A DNA stretch of 64,000 bases from Microvirga makkahensis. GTDB taxonomy: Bacteria > Pseudomonadota > Alphaproteobacteria > Rhizobiales > Beijerinckiaceae. Both the position numbers and the translations under genes were made by a program. Below the pieces are notes generated by a model, which saw nothing but the letters and a program-made list of their open reading frames with translations, was not told where the DNA came from and ran no database searches. The DNA lies in contig NZ_WURB01000006.1 in NCBI RefSeq assembly GCF_009830105.1, forward strand, positions 124,001 to 188,000, in the 5' to 3' direction. Shown here in pieces: positions 27,084 to 36,547 of the stretch (positions are counted from its first letter, which is position 1; each line of letters starts with the position of its first letter).

Positions 27084-28634
27084 ATGAAGGTCGGCATCGA
27101 CATGGGTGTGGTTTCCTCCACCCCCGGAGGACAGAGGGCTCAGCTCGATCTGGAGGAGCTTCTGGCGACGCGTCTGCTCGTCCAGGGCAATTCCGGTTCC
27201 GGCAAGTCCCACCTCCTGCGCCGCCTTCTCGAGCAGAGCGCGTCCCTCGTGCAGCAGGCCGTGATCGATCCGGAGGGCGATTTCGTCACCCTCGCCGACA
27301 AGTTCGGCCACGTGGTGGTGGACGCCTCCCGCAGCGAGGGCGACATCCAGCGCATCGCCGCCCGCGTGCGCCAGCACCGGGTCTCGGTGGTGCTTTCCCT
27401 GGAGGGCCTCGACGCCGAGGCGCAGATGCGCTGCGCGGCGGCCTTCCTCGGCGGCCTCTTCGACGCGGATCGCGACTTCTGGTACCCCATGCTCGTGGTG
27501 GTGGACGAGGCGCAGCTCTTCGCCCCCGCCGCCGCGGGGGAGGTCTCGGACGAGGCCCGGAAGGTCTCGCTCGGGGCCATGACCAACCTCATGTGCCGCG
27601 GCCGCAAGCGCGGGCTGGCGGGCATCATCGCGACCCAGCGCCTCGCGAAGCTCGCCAAGAACGTGGCGGCGGAAGCCTCCAACTTCCTCATGGGCCGCAC
27701 CTTCCTCGACATCGACATGGCCCGCGCCGCCGATCTGCTGGGCATGGAGCGCCGCCAGGCCGAGATGTTCCGCGACCTCGAGCGCGGCCATTTCGTGGCG
27801 CTGGGCCCCGCCCTGTCGCGCCGCCCGCTGCCGATCCGCATCGGCGAGGTGGAGACCGCCGCCCGCTCGGGCTCCTTCAAGCTCATGCCGCTCCCCGAGC
27901 AGCCCAAGGAGGACGCGCGCGACCTCATCTTCAAGGCCGGGGAGGACGAGGTGGCCGCCCGCCCGGTCCTGCCGCGCCGCGCGCCGCCTCCGCCGCCCGC
28001 CCCCTCCACCAACGATCTTCTGGCCCAGCTCGCCCGGGCCCGCGCGGCGGCCGCCCCGGAGCCGCAGGCGGAGGAGCCCACCGAGGAAACCAGGGCCGAG
28101 CGCGAGGCCGCCCTCGACGCGATCCTGCGCGAGATCCTGGACGATCCCGAAGCGGCCTTCCGCTCCGTCGCCGTGCTCTACCAGGATTTCCTCGTGCGCT
28201 GCCGCATTCGCCGCGTGTCCGGCGAGCCCCTGACCCTCAACGCCTTCCGCCGCCGCCTCGCGGTGGCGCGGGCGGGCGTCGACACCGCCACGGCCGAGGG
28301 CACCGAATGGGACCGCGCGGTCGCCTTCGCGGGCGCCCTCGAGGAGGACATCCAGGGCGTCTATCTGCTGCTCGCCCGCGCCGCCATGGAAGGCTCGCCC
28401 TGCCCGCCCGACGGCGAGATCGCGCGCGCCTGCGGCAGCCGCTCGCCGGGCCGCGCGCGCCGCCTCATCGCCTATATGGAAACCCGCAACATCGTCGTGA
28501 CCCGCAACGACCCGCGAGGGCTTCGCATCATTGCGCTCCCTGATCTCGGATGGGAGACGGGCCCGGGCGACCCGAACGCTTTCGAGGAGCCGGTGGCTTC
28601 GTCGGACACGCGGGATCTGTTTGCGACGGGGTAA
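27084..28634 (+). CDS. HerA-like P-loop ATPase (DUF87)
   Basis: A 516-residue protein. Walker A is GNSGSGKSH (residues 35-43), the Walker B-like strand is LVVVDEAQLFAP (137-148), and IIATQRLAKLAKNV resembles the sensor region of HerA/FtsK-type translocases. The C-terminal half after about residue 290 is Pro/Ala-rich and then helical (DAILREILDDPEAAFRSVAVLYQDFLVRCRIRRV). HerA proteins are hexameric DNA-dependent ATPases acting with a nuclease (NurA or SIR2). No nuclease partner is adjacent here, so a stand-alone role is likely. An upstream SD (GAGGGAGG) supports the ATG. Confidence 0.8.
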   Translation: MKVGIDMGVVSSTPGGQRAQLDLEELLATRLLVQGNSGSGKSHLLRRLLEQSASLVQQAVIDPEGDFVTLADKFGHVVVDASRSEGDIQRIAARVRQHRVSVVLSLEGLDAEAQMRCAAAFLGGLFDADRDFWYPMLVVVDEAQLFAPAAAGEVSDEARKVSLGAMTNLMCRGRKRGLAGIIATQRLAKLAKNVAAEASNFLMGRTFLDIDMARAADLLGMERRQAEMFRDLERGHFVALGPALSRRPLPIRIGEVETAARSGSFKLMPLPEQPKEDARDLIFKAGEDEVAARPVLPRRAPPPPPAPSTNDLLAQLARARAAAAPEPQAEEPTEETRAEREAALDAILREILDDPEAAFRSVAVLYQDFLVRCRIRRVSGEPLTLNAFRRRLAVARAGVDTATAEGTEWDRAVAFAGALEEDIQGVYLLLARAAMEGSPCPPDGEIARACGSRSPGRARRLIAYMETRNIVVTRNDPRGLRIIALPDLGWETGPGDPNAFEEPVASSDTRDLFATG

Positions 28635-28706
28635 TGCGTCGCATCGCGGCTTCCGTGTCGTTGCCCGCAGGTCTAGAAGACTGCGAAACCATCAACAGAG
28701 AGCCCC

Positions 28707-30143
28707 ATGCAGAACGATTCCCTGAGCCTCGATGAAATCGTCCGTCGCGTGAATGCGAAGGCCGCCGATTACTGCGCCTTGAGCGACCGCATCTGGGCGA
28801 TGCCGGAGCTGGCCTTCGAAGAGCACCGGTCGGTCGCCGAGCAGATCGCCATGCTGGAGCGCGAGGGCTTTCGCATCACCAGGAATGTCGGCGGCATGGC
28901 GACGGCTTTCGTCGCGGAATACGGCAAGGGCGGTCCCGTTGTCGGGATCCTCGGCGAGTTCGACGCGCTGCCGGATCTCGCGCAGGTATCGGGCGTGACC
29001 GAGCATAAGCCGACCGCGAAGGGCGCGCCCGGCCACGGCTGCGGGCACAATCTCCTCGGCTCCGCTTCGGCGCTCGCCGCCGTGGCGCTCAAGGATGCGC
29101 TTGCAGCGGAAGGGATCGCCGGCACCGTGCGCTATTACGGCTGCCCCGCGGAGGAGAGCGGCTCGGGCAAGACCTTCATGGCACGGGCAGGTCTCTTCGA
29201 CGATCTCGACGCCGCCTTCTGCTGGCATCCGAGCGTGGTCAACGAGGTGCAGACCACATCCTCGCTCGCCTGCATCCAGGCTTACTTTCGCTTCACGGGC
29301 CGCGCCGCGCACGCGGCGGCGGCCCCTCATGTGGGCCGCAGTGCGTTGGACGCGGTGGAGCTGATGAACGTGGGCGTGAACTACCTGCGCGAGCACATGC
29401 CCTCCGACGCGCGCGTGCATTATGCCATCACCAACACGGGCGGCGATGCGCCGAACGTGGTGCAGGCCTATGCGGAATCGCTCTACCTCGTGCGCTCTCC
29501 GCATCTGCCCGACGCGGAGCGTCTGTTCGAGCGCGTGAAGAAAATCGCCGAAGGCGCGGCCCTGATGACCGAAACGTCCTTCACCGTGCAGATCACCGAC
29601 GCGACCTCGAACGTGTTGCCCAACACGGTGCTGCAGGAGGTCATGTACGAGAACATGAAGCGCCTCGGCGGCCCGGGCTTCGACGAGACGGATCGTGCCT
29701 TCGCCGCTGAGCTCCAGAAAAACGCCCTCACCCGTGAAGAAATCCTGGCCAGCGTCGCGCCGCACGACCGCTCCCTGGCCAACCAGGTGCTGCACGACGG
29801 ATTGCTCGCGATGCCGACTCGCGAGGAAGTCTCCATGGGCACCACCGACGTGGGCGACGTGAGCTGGATCGTGCCGACGGTGCAGTGCCACACGGCGTGC
29901 TTCGCCATCGGAACCCCGTTTCACACCTGGCAGCTCGTCACGCAGGGCAACCTGCCCGCCGCCCACAAGGGCATGGTGCTCGCAGCAAAAGCCATGGCCA
30001 CCACGGCTGCCGATTGCCTGCGCAACCCGGACATCGTCGTCCGCGCGAAGGCGGAGCTGAAGGAGCGCACCGGCGGCCGTTCCTATGTCTGCCCCATCCC
30101 GCCGGAGGTGACCCCGGACGACCTGCGCGCGAAGGCGGCCTGA
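28707..30143 (+). CDS. M20-family amidohydrolase, AbgB-like
   Basis: A 478-residue peptidase-M20/M28-fold enzyme. It has GILGEFDALPDLAQ, GHGCGHNLLGSAS (metal-binding His-Cys-Gly-His), YYGCPAEESGSGK (catalytic Glu pair) and FCWHPS, then a dimerisation domain from IQAYFRFTGRAAHAAAAPH. The pattern matches p-aminobenzoyl-glutamate hydrolase subunit B and related amidohydrolases that cleave N-acyl amino-acid amides. No AbgA or AbgT partner gene is adjacent, so the physiological substrate is open. Confidence 0.85.
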   Translation: MQNDSLSLDEIVRRVNAKAADYCALSDRIWAMPELAFEEHRSVAEQIAMLEREGFRITRNVGGMATAFVAEYGKGGPVVGILGEFDALPDLAQVSGVTEHKPTAKGAPGHGCGHNLLGSASALAAVALKDALAAEGIAGTVRYYGCPAEESGSGKTFMARAGLFDDLDAAFCWHPSVVNEVQTTSSLACIQAYFRFTGRAAHAAAAPHVGRSALDAVELMNVGVNYLREHMPSDARVHYAITNTGGDAPNVVQAYAESLYLVRSPHLPDAERLFERVKKIAEGAALMTETSFTVQITDATSNVLPNTVLQEVMYENMKRLGGPGFDETDRAFAAELQKNALTREEILASVAPHDRSLANQVLHDGLLAMPTREEVSMGTTDVGDVSWIVPTVQCHTACFAIGTPFHTWQLVTQGNLPAAHKGMVLAAKAMATTAADCLRNPDIVVRAKAELKERTGGRSYVCPIPPEVTPDDLRAKAA

Positions 30144-30154
30144 ACCCGTGCTCT

Positions 30155-30275
30155 TCGCCATCACCGGCTTGTGCCGGTGATGGCGACGGTGTGAGACGCC
30201 GCGCCCCTTCGATCGGGATGGCCGGGCTGATCCCCGGATCAAGTCGGGGGACGGCCATGACGAGGACGATCATGG
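30155..30275. repeat. GC-rich REP-like palindromes in the intergenic region
   Basis: CATCACCGGC-TTGTG-CCGGTGATG forms a stem soon after the amidohydrolase stop. It is followed by GATGGCCGGGCTGATCC...GGACGGCCATGACGAG, a second imperfect palindrome. Similar elements occur near 20640, 40950 and 62586. The 240-base gap to the next gene has no other feature. Confidence 0.55.
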
Positions 30276-30384
30276 CCTGCGACCCGCCGACCTTGCGCCC
30301 AGGCAAAGCTCCCTTGGCGCTTGAACGGGTCGCGGAGCGCCGCTCCAGGCCCTATCTTCGGGTCGACATCCATGGAGCAATCCC

Positions 30385-31329
30385 ATGAAGCTGACCGGCA
30401 TCCACCATCTCACCGCCGTCACCGCCGACGCGTCCGGCAACCACGCCTTCTACACGCAGGCCCTCGGCCTGCGGCTCGTGAAGAAGACCGTGAACCAGGA
30501 CGACGTGAGCGCCTACCACCTGTTCTACGCCGACGGCAGGGCCACGCCCGGCACGGACATCACATTCTTCGACTGGCCTGTGGCGCGGGAGCGGCGGGGC
30601 ACCCACAGCATCACCCGCACGGGCCTCCGCGTGAACGGCGAAAAGGCGCTGCAATGGTGGAAGGACCGCCTCACCTCCCTCGCAGTCACGCATCAGCCGA
30701 TCACCGAGCGCGATGGGCGGCTCGTCCTGGATTTCGAGGATTTCGAAGGGCAGCGCCTCAGCCTCGTCGATGACGCGGGAAGAGGAGAGGCGCATTCTTG
30801 GGAGCGCAGCCCCGTGCCGGCGGAGCACCAGATCCGGGGCCTGGGGCCCATCACCATCAGCGTGCCTCGGCTCGAGCGCACCGCCCGCGTGCTGACGGAG
30901 GTCATGGACATGCGCGCTGCCCGCGAGTACCGCATCGGCGACACGCCCGTCCATGTGTTCGAGATGGGCGAGGGCGGGCCGGCCGCCGAGCTGCATGTGG
31001 CCGTGGAGCCGCATCTGGACATGGCCCAGCCCGGCGCGGGCGGCGTGCATCACGTGGCCTTCCGCACGCCCGACGAGCGGACCTATCAGGAGTGCTGGGA
31101 GCGCCTCCAGACCCTGCGCGCCCCGTCGAGCGGTCCCATCGACCGATATTATTTCCGCAGCCTCTATTTCCGCGAGCCCAACGGCATCCTGTTCGAGATC
31201 GCCACCGATGGCCCCGGCTTCGCCACGGACGAGCCCATGGACAGGCTCGGCGAAAGCCTCGCCCTGCCGCCCTTCCTGGAGCCGCGACGGGCCGAGATCG
31301 AGGCGGGCCTCAAGCCGCTCAAGGCTTGA
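30385..31329 (+). CDS. Ring-cleaving dioxygenase-like VOC protein (MhqO type)
   Basis: A 314-residue protein with two tandem vicinal-oxygen-chelate modules. The first starts [20 protein letters not shown] and reads [19 protein letters not shown]; the second contains [10 protein letters not shown] and [13 protein letters not shown]. His8, the His of the second module and the Glu in FEIATDGPG are the expected metal ligands. Relatives include the MhqA/MhqO extradiol-type dioxygenases, which act on hydroquinones. Function on a quinol or catechol is inferred. The ATG follows a GGAG ribosome site. Confidence 0.82.
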   Translation: MKLTGIHHLTAVTADASGNHAFYTQALGLRLVKKTVNQDDVSAYHLFYADGRATPGTDITFFDWPVARERRGTHSITRTGLRVNGEKALQWWKDRLTSLAVTHQPITERDGRLVLDFEDFEGQRLSLVDDAGRGEAHSWERSPVPAEHQIRGLGPITISVPRLERTARVLTEVMDMRAAREYRIGDTPVHVFEMGEGGPAAELHVAVEPHLDMAQPGAGGVHHVAFRTPDERTYQECWERLQTLRAPSSGPIDRYYFRSLYFREPNGILFEIATDGPGFATDEPMDRLGESLALPPFLEPRRAEIEAGLKPLKA

Positions 31330-31569
31330 CCTTTCTGGAATTCCCCCATCGGTTCCGGAACCGGGCCGCCTCATGGAAGCAGGCGGCCCGGGAGGATGCT
31401 TTCGGGCGGAGAGAATTCAGATCGGGACAAGACAAGCGTGAAGATGCCGGCGAAGACTTCGTCATACATAATAACGTATCCAATGCCATGCCGACCGTCG
31501 TTTCGAAAAATATGATTTTACCAGTCCGTCGATATAAGTGTAACTACTGGTCACTATAGTGGGCTGGCG
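31330..31569. other. AT-richer intergenic region, probable promoter
   Basis: These 240 bases include a notably AT-rich segment (about 31460-31560) compared with the surrounding GC-rich genes. No ORF, repeat of the window's families or hairpin terminator was recognised. It probably carries the promoter of the molybdopterin-fold/GGDEF-EAL pair. Confidence 0.4.
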
Positions 31570-32094
31570 ATGTCTATCTTCAAAACAAAAATCCTTCTTC
31601 TCGGTGTGTTCCTCGCACTTTCGACCTGGAATGGGACGGCAGTTGCGAGAGCGACGGCGCTCGCGATGCCGAAAGACCGGCCAGTGCTCACCGTCTCGGG
31701 CAAGATCGCGGTGACCAACAAGGGCGATGCCGCCGAGTTCGACCGGACCATGCTGGAAGCCCTGGGCATGGAATCCTTCACGACCTCGACCCCCTGGTAT
31801 TCGGGCCCGACGACCTTCGAAGGGGTCCCGATGGCCAAGCTCCTGGATCGGCTTGGGGCATCGGGCGAGCACCTGATGGTGATGGCGCTGAACGACTACA
31901 GCAGCGACATTCCCGTCTCTGACGTCAGGAAATACAAGGTCCTGCTCGCGCTCAAGGTGAACGGCGAGTACATCTCCGTGCGCGACAAGGGGCCTCTCTT
32001 CATCATTTATCCCTTCGACACGGATCCCGAGCTGCAGCACCAGACCTATTACGGCCGGTCGGTGTGGCAGGTATTCAAGATCATCGTGAAATAA
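31570..32094 (+). CDS. Exported molybdopterin-binding-fold protein
   Basis: A 174-residue protein with an N-terminal signal sequence (MSIFKTKILLLGVFLALSTW, cleavage near AVARA). The rest matches the oxidoreductase molybdopterin-binding fold in its small form: TVSGKIAVTNKGD, STPWYSGPTTFEGVPMAKLL, VMALNDYSSDIPVSDV and PLFIIYPFD. The catalytic Mo-ligand cysteine of full sulfite-oxidase-type enzymes is not seen, so it is probably a periplasmic sensor or binding protein. It lies 30 bases before the GGDEF/EAL gene, an arrangement seen in other Proteobacteria and consistent with ligand input to the membrane cyclic-di-GMP protein. Confidence 0.75.
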   Translation: MSIFKTKILLLGVFLALSTWNGTAVARATALAMPKDRPVLTVSGKIAVTNKGDAAEFDRTMLEALGMESFTTSTPWYSGPTTFEGVPMAKLLDRLGASGEHLMVMALNDYSSDIPVSDVRKYKVLLALKVNGEYISVRDKGPLFIIYPFDTDPELQHQTYYGRSVWQVFKIIVK

Positions 32095-32124
32095 AACGCC
32101 CCCGAGCGCCCCGGAGAATATCGT

Positions 32125-34584
32125 TTGTCGCTGCGCACGCTCAAACTGATGCTTGCCGTCGTCATCGTCGGCTTCATCGTGTCCGCAGCCTATATCTCGA
32201 TCCTTATCGTCGAGCGCCAGAACGCTCTCAAGCACGTCGCGCGCTACAACACCCCCTGGCACGCGGCGCAGGCCGTGCACGAGTTCACGCGGCTCGAGCA
32301 GCGCCTGAGCGCGTTCGCGGCTCAGGATCCTGCCGTCGACAAGGATGAGGTCGGCCTGCGTTACGACATCATCGTGAGCCGGAAGAACCTTCTGCTGGCG
32401 GGCGACTTCCGCGAATTTCTCCATTCGGCTCCCGAATGGCTCGCCGTCGTCCAGGAGCTCGACAAGGCGCTGAAGGACATCCAGCCGCATATCGAGCGCC
32501 TGGAGCAGCCCGGTTCCGCGATGGCGGCGCTCAAGGTGCTGGAGCCGCTCGAGACCAAGCTCGCAGGGCTCGCCGCCGCCGCCAACCATTACGGAGGCCA
32601 GCGCGCCGAGCAGGACCAGCATGAACTGATCCGGCTTCACTGGATGTTCTCGAGTCTGGCGGCCGGTCTGATCGTGTTCGGCCTGTTCCTGCTGGCGCTG
32701 CTGGGATGGCACAACAGATTGCTGGAGCGGGCGCACGGGGAGTTGCGGCTTTACGCGGACAACTTCGAGAACATCTCCGCAAAGCTGGAGAAGACCAACA
32801 AGGCCCTCAGCCTCGCCTACGAGGAACTCCGTCTCCGCAATGAGGCGCTGCAGATGCAGGAGCACGAGCTCAGGACGCAGAACGAACGCTTCGACGCCGC
32901 GCTCAACAACATGTCACATGGCTTGTGCATGGTCGACGATTCCGAGCGCATCATCGTCTTCAATGCCCGCTTCGCGGAGCTCTTCGGCATCGACAGGACC
33001 GTTCAACCCGGCGTGACGATCAGCAACCTGATCGATCAGGCGGCGAGCCAGAACTGCAGGGGGGCGGGACCACTTCGCGAGATCCTGGCCGGACAGCAGG
33101 AGCTCATGCGCAAACGCCAGCAATTCGCCTTCATCCACGAAGAAGCCGACGGGCAGACCTTCGCCATCTCGCACAAGCCCATGTCGAACGGCGGCTGGGT
33201 GGCGACCTACGAGGACATCACGGAACGCCGGCAGGCCGAGTCGCAGATCGCCTACATGGCCCATCACGATGCGCTCACCGATCTCGCCAACCGGGTGCTC
33301 TTCCGGCAGCAATTGGAGCATGCTCTCGAAGAGACCGGGCGCGAGCGGCTGAAGATGGCGATCCTCTGCCTCGACCTCGACCGCTTCAAAGATGTGAACG
33401 ACTCCCTCGGCCACGAGACGGGCGATGCCCTTCTCAAGCTCGTGGCCGACCGCCTGCGCAGCTGCATTCGCCAGCAGGACGTGGTTGCCCGCCTCGGCGG
33501 CGACGAGTTCGCCATCCTGCAGCTCGCCGTCGACGATTCGCAGGATTGCGCAGCCCTCGCATCACGCATCGTCGAGGCCGTGAGCAGGCCCTACGACCTC
33601 GAGGGGCAGGAGATCGTGATCGGCACCAGCATCGGCATCGCCGTCGCCTCCGAGGGCAACCTGTCGCCCGATCAGCTCCTCAAGCAGGCCGATCTCGCCC
33701 TCTATCGCGCCAAGGCCGACGGGCGGGCGACCTACCGCTTCTTCGAGCCGGAGATGGACGCGGAGCTGCAGGCCCGCCGCTCTCTGGAGATCGATCTGCG
33801 CAAGGCGCTCGCGAACCGCGAGTTCGAGCTGTACTTCCAGCCGCAGGTCAACGTGCGCGCCAACGAGATCGGAGGCTATGAGGCGCTGGTGCGCTGGCGG
33901 CATCCCGAACGCGGCATGATCTCGCCCGGCGAGTTCATTCCGGTCGCCGAAGATATCGGCCTGATCTCGTCCTTGGGCGATTGGGTGCTGGAGCAGGCCT
34001 GCATGACCGCCTCCACATGGCCCAAGGGAATTAAGGTCGCGGTCAATCTCTCGCCCGTGCAGTTCAGGAACAAGACGCTCGTGCAGAGCGTGAGCCGTGC
34101 CCTGGCGCGCTCCGACTTGGCCCCGGACCGGCTGGAGCTCGAAATCACCGAATCCGTTCTGCTGCAGGACAACAACCTGACCGTCGCGACCCTGCACCAG
34201 CTGCGCCGCATGGGCGTGCGCATCGCCATGGACGATTTCGGAACAGGCTATTCCTCCCTCAGCTATCTGCGCAGCTTTCCCTTCGACAAGATCAAGATCG
34301 ATCAGAGCTTCGTGCGCGAGCTTTCCTCGCGGGCCGATTGCCTGGCCATCGTCCGCTCGATTGCGGGGCTCGGCGCGAGCCTCGGCATGTCAACCGTCGC
34401 CGAAGGCGTCGAAACGGAGGATCAGTTCCTCCAGATCACGGCAGCCGGATGCACCGAGGTGCAGGGCTATTACTTCGACCAGCCCAAACCGGCCTCCGAA
34501 CTCGTTCACACGCTCACGCCGGGGCGGTGGAGAGTGGAAGCCCCCTGGCGCGAGCGGTCAATCTCACCATCAGCTGGAGCATGA
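32125..34584 (+). CDS. Bifunctional diguanylate cyclase/phosphodiesterase (PAS-GGDEF-EAL)
   Basis: An 819-residue membrane protein with a TTG start and a weak ribosome site. A membrane helix (residues 9-29), a periplasmic helical domain (30-175) and a second helix (about 177-195) precede a coiled coil and a PAS domain (about 255-370). The GGDEF domain (375-540) keeps RLGGDEF (456-462) and an I-site RQQD (449-452), five residues ahead. The EAL domain (560-810) starts EALVRWRHP, with later ELEITESVLL, DDFGTGYSS and KIDQSFV. Both catalytic cores look intact, so it could make and degrade cyclic di-GMP. The next gene starts 3 bases later. Confidence 0.9.
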   Translation: MSLRTLKLMLAVVIVGFIVSAAYISILIVERQNALKHVARYNTPWHAAQAVHEFTRLEQRLSAFAAQDPAVDKDEVGLRYDIIVSRKNLLLAGDFREFLHSAPEWLAVVQELDKALKDIQPHIERLEQPGSAMAALKVLEPLETKLAGLAAAANHYGGQRAEQDQHELIRLHWMFSSLAAGLIVFGLFLLALLGWHNRLLERAHGELRLYADNFENISAKLEKTNKALSLAYEELRLRNEALQMQEHELRTQNERFDAALNNMSHGLCMVDDSERIIVFNARFAELFGIDRTVQPGVTISNLIDQAASQNCRGAGPLREILAGQQELMRKRQQFAFIHEEADGQTFAISHKPMSNGGWVATYEDITERRQAESQIAYMAHHDALTDLANRVLFRQQLEHALEETGRERLKMAILCLDLDRFKDVNDSLGHETGDALLKLVADRLRSCIRQQDVVARLGGDEFAILQLAVDDSQDCAALASRIVEAVSRPYDLEGQEIVIGTSIGIAVASEGNLSPDQLLKQADLALYRAKADGRATYRFFEPEMDAELQARRSLEIDLRKALANREFELYFQPQVNVRANEIGGYEALVRWRHPERGMISPGEFIPVAEDIGLISSLGDWVLEQACMTASTWPKGIKVAVNLSPVQFRNKTLVQSVSRALARSDLAPDRLELEITESVLLQDNNLTVATLHQLRRMGVRIAMDDFGTGYSSLSYLRSFPFDKIKIDQSFVRELSSRADCLAIVRSIAGLGASLGMSTVAEGVETEDQFLQITAAGCTEVQGYYFDQPKPASELVHTLTPGRWRVEAPWRERSISPSAGA

Positions 34585-34587
34585 TCG

Positions 34588-34977
34588 ATGAAGACCTACT
34601 GCGAATTCACGTTCGAGGCCGCCCATTCGGTGCATCCCTATTCGGGACTCCATGGGCATACCTTCGTTGCGCGGCTGACCTTCGGCGGTCCGGTGGACGA
34701 GGTCTATGGATGGCCGGTCAATCTCTACGACGTCGAGAACTACATCGCGGAGCTGAAGGGGAATCACGGAACGGGTCTCGATCACGCGAACCTCGATCTC
34801 AAGCAGGACGAGATCGGTCTCGCATCGCTCGAGAACATCACCACCTATATCTGGCGCAAGGTGAAGGAGCGTTTCCCGAACCTCGAGGAAGTCGAACTCA
34901 AGCGCGGCATGGCCGGCTCGTCGGAAGGCTGCATCTATCGCGGCGAGACGGTCCGATCGGCGGATCTCGCCGCCTGA
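34588..34977 (+). CDS. QueD/PTPS-family protein lacking the catalytic Cys
   Basis: A 129-residue protein of the 6-pyruvoyl-tetrahydropterin synthase fold. Zinc-site histidines are present (FEAAHSVH and LHGHTF: His13, His22, His24), as is GLDHANL. However, the catalytic Cys that precedes LHGH in QueD (KCxRLHGH) is replaced (PYSGLHGH), and the Glu of the KET motif is changed (LKRGM). GCIYRGE at the C-terminus is conserved. Canonical queuosine-precursor synthesis is therefore doubtful. It is 3 bases after the GGDEF/EAL gene and probably co-transcribed with it. No other queuosine genes are nearby. Confidence 0.7.
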   Translation: MKTYCEFTFEAAHSVHPYSGLHGHTFVARLTFGGPVDEVYGWPVNLYDVENYIAELKGNHGTGLDHANLDLKQDEIGLASLENITTYIWRKVKERFPNLEEVELKRGMAGSSEGCIYRGETVRSADLAA

Positions 34978-35037
34978 GGTCCCGGCAAGGAGACGGCGCG
35001 CGAGGTTCCCCGGAGCTTCAGGCGCCGTACCTTCGTC

Positions 35038-35859
35038 TCACCGTCCGATGCCGAAGGAATAGGAAGCGGTGAGACCCAAGCCGACCTGATTCTCCGAGCC
35101 GAAGGTCCGGACGATCGGACTGTCCGCCGCGTCGCCCACCAAGCGCCTGTAGGACACGAAAGCCGTCGTCGTCCATTGCTCCGACCAGACGTAGGATGCG
35201 CTCGCGGTGGCGCCGACCGAGGTGATGCCTCCGGAGGGGCGATAGGCCTCCACCTGCCCGTTCAGGGCGGCTTCCTCGGGCGTCACGCCGAAATAGGTGC
35301 GCGTGAATTCGCTGTCGCCGAGCGACAGGCGCGGTCCCGCCGAAAGTGTGAAGGCGCCGAAGGTCTGCACCGCGTCGAGGCCGAGATCGGCCACGAAGCC
35401 GTCATGTCCGTTGATGCCGTGACGGATTTCGGCGCGGGCGCGCAGGAAGTCCACGGGCCAGTATTCCACGAACAGACCGGGTTCGACCGCCCACTTGATC
35501 TTGTTCAGGCCGAGAAGCCGCCTGTCGTCCTCCAGGTAGCGTCCTCCCACGAATCGGCCGACCGCGCCGAAGCGAAGGGTCGAATCGTCGAGGAACGAGA
35601 AGCTCAGCCCGTCGTCGGGAGCGCTGAAGCGCTCCACCGTTCCCGCGCGGCGCAGGCTGAAGGACGGATAGCCGATGAAGCTCAGATCGTCCGCACCCGG
35701 ATAGGTGGGCTGCGCACGCAGGTTGCCCTTGAGGGTCACGATCCAGCCGGACGGGCTCTCGGGCAGGATCGTGAAGACGGGATCCGCGGCCTGAGCCGAA
35801 ATCGACGCCGTGCCCGTGATAAACAATGTGGCAAATGCGAGAGGTTTCGGGAAGCGCAT
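35038..35859 (-). CDS. MipA/OmpV family outer-membrane protein
   Basis: A 273-residue protein with a signal peptide (MRFPKPLAFATLFITGTASISAQA) and alternating beta-strands characteristic of the OmpV/MipA barrel: WIVTLKGNLRAQPTYPGADD at the N-terminus, SFSLRRAG, RLSLGDSEFTRTYFGVTPEEA and a C-terminal strand ending SYSFGIGR. MipA was described as a scaffold between MltA and PBP1B in Escherichia coli, but most homologues are uncharacterised porin-like proteins. The promoter region 35860-36003 holds no other gene. Confidence 0.83.
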   Translation of the reverse strand: MRFPKPLAFATLFITGTASISAQAADPVFTILPESPSGWIVTLKGNLRAQPTYPGADDLSFIGYPSFSLRRAGTVERFSAPDDGLSFSFLDDSTLRFGAVGRFVGGRYLEDDRRLLGLNKIKWAVEPGLFVEYWPVDFLRARAEIRHGINGHDGFVADLGLDAVQTFGAFTLSAGPRLSLGDSEFTRTYFGVTPEEAALNGQVEAYRPSGGITSVGATASASYVWSEQWTTTAFVSYRRLVGDAADSPIVRTFGSENQVGLGLTASYSFGIGR

Positions 35860-36003
35860 GGTTCGTCACCGGGTCAGCGTGAGCGGGGCAACCGTCCTGA
35901 CGGCAAATGCCGGAGAGGTCAAGCCGCCAGATGCCGGCGGCCATGATTCGATCAAGGCCCGCCGAACGCCCGGCATGCAGGACTTGCCCCGGTTACGAAG
36001 AGT

Positions 36004-36452
36004 ATGGCCGTGAGCCAGAATCTCAAGCCTCCTTATGACGGCCTGGTTTTCCTCAGCGATGGGCGCAAGGCGTTCCTTCTGAAGAACGAGGAAGACGATG
36101 TCTTCTCGAATCTTCAGGTCGAGCGTGTGATTCAGGCCGAGGAGAATCCGCCGACCCGCCAGCAGGGAGCCGACAAGCCGGGGTTCGCGGCGAGCGGCAT
36201 ACCACCGCACGGACCGTCTGGAACGGGCAGGCCGAGCGCAACTTCGCCACAGAAGTCGCTGATGCGATCAATCTCGCCGGGGCCGCTGCGGCCGTGAAGG
36301 CTCTCGTGCCGGCCGCGCCGCCACGCACCCTCGCGCGGCTGCGCACGCACTTCTCGGATGCGGTGCGGCAGAAGATCCTCGCCGCGGTGAACAAGGGCCT
36401 GACGAACCGGCCGGTCTTCGATATCGAGCAATATCTGACCTCCCGCGCCTGA
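36004..36452 (+). pseudogene. Host-attachment family protein, broken by a frameshift
   Basis: The first frame starts with YDGLVFLSDGRKAFLLKNEE and QQGADKPG, which fits the 'host attachment protein' family. Near 36196-36200 the family-like sequence jumps to another frame, continuing HTTARTVWNGQAERNFATEV, then a VPAAPPRTLARLRTHFSDAV segment and ending RPVFDIEQYLTSRA with a TGA at 36450. Read with a shift, the total (about 149 residues) has the normal family length. In the original frame the protein would stop after 97 residues with nonsense. Either the gene is inactivated or a one-base error is present; the downstream frame remains well preserved, suggesting a recent event. Confidence 0.72.
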
Positions 36453-36547
36453 GGCGCGGAGCCGGGGCATGCCGGACGGCAGTCCCGCCTCAGAACTTTT
36501 CATCGGTTCCGACGGTTGTTGGGTGAGATGATGAGGAGAAGGCTCTC

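Noticed and set aside
34588..34977. A preQ1 riboswitch upstream of the queD-like gene
   Set aside because: The gap to the GGDEF/EAL gene is only 3 bases, leaving no room for a leader RNA.
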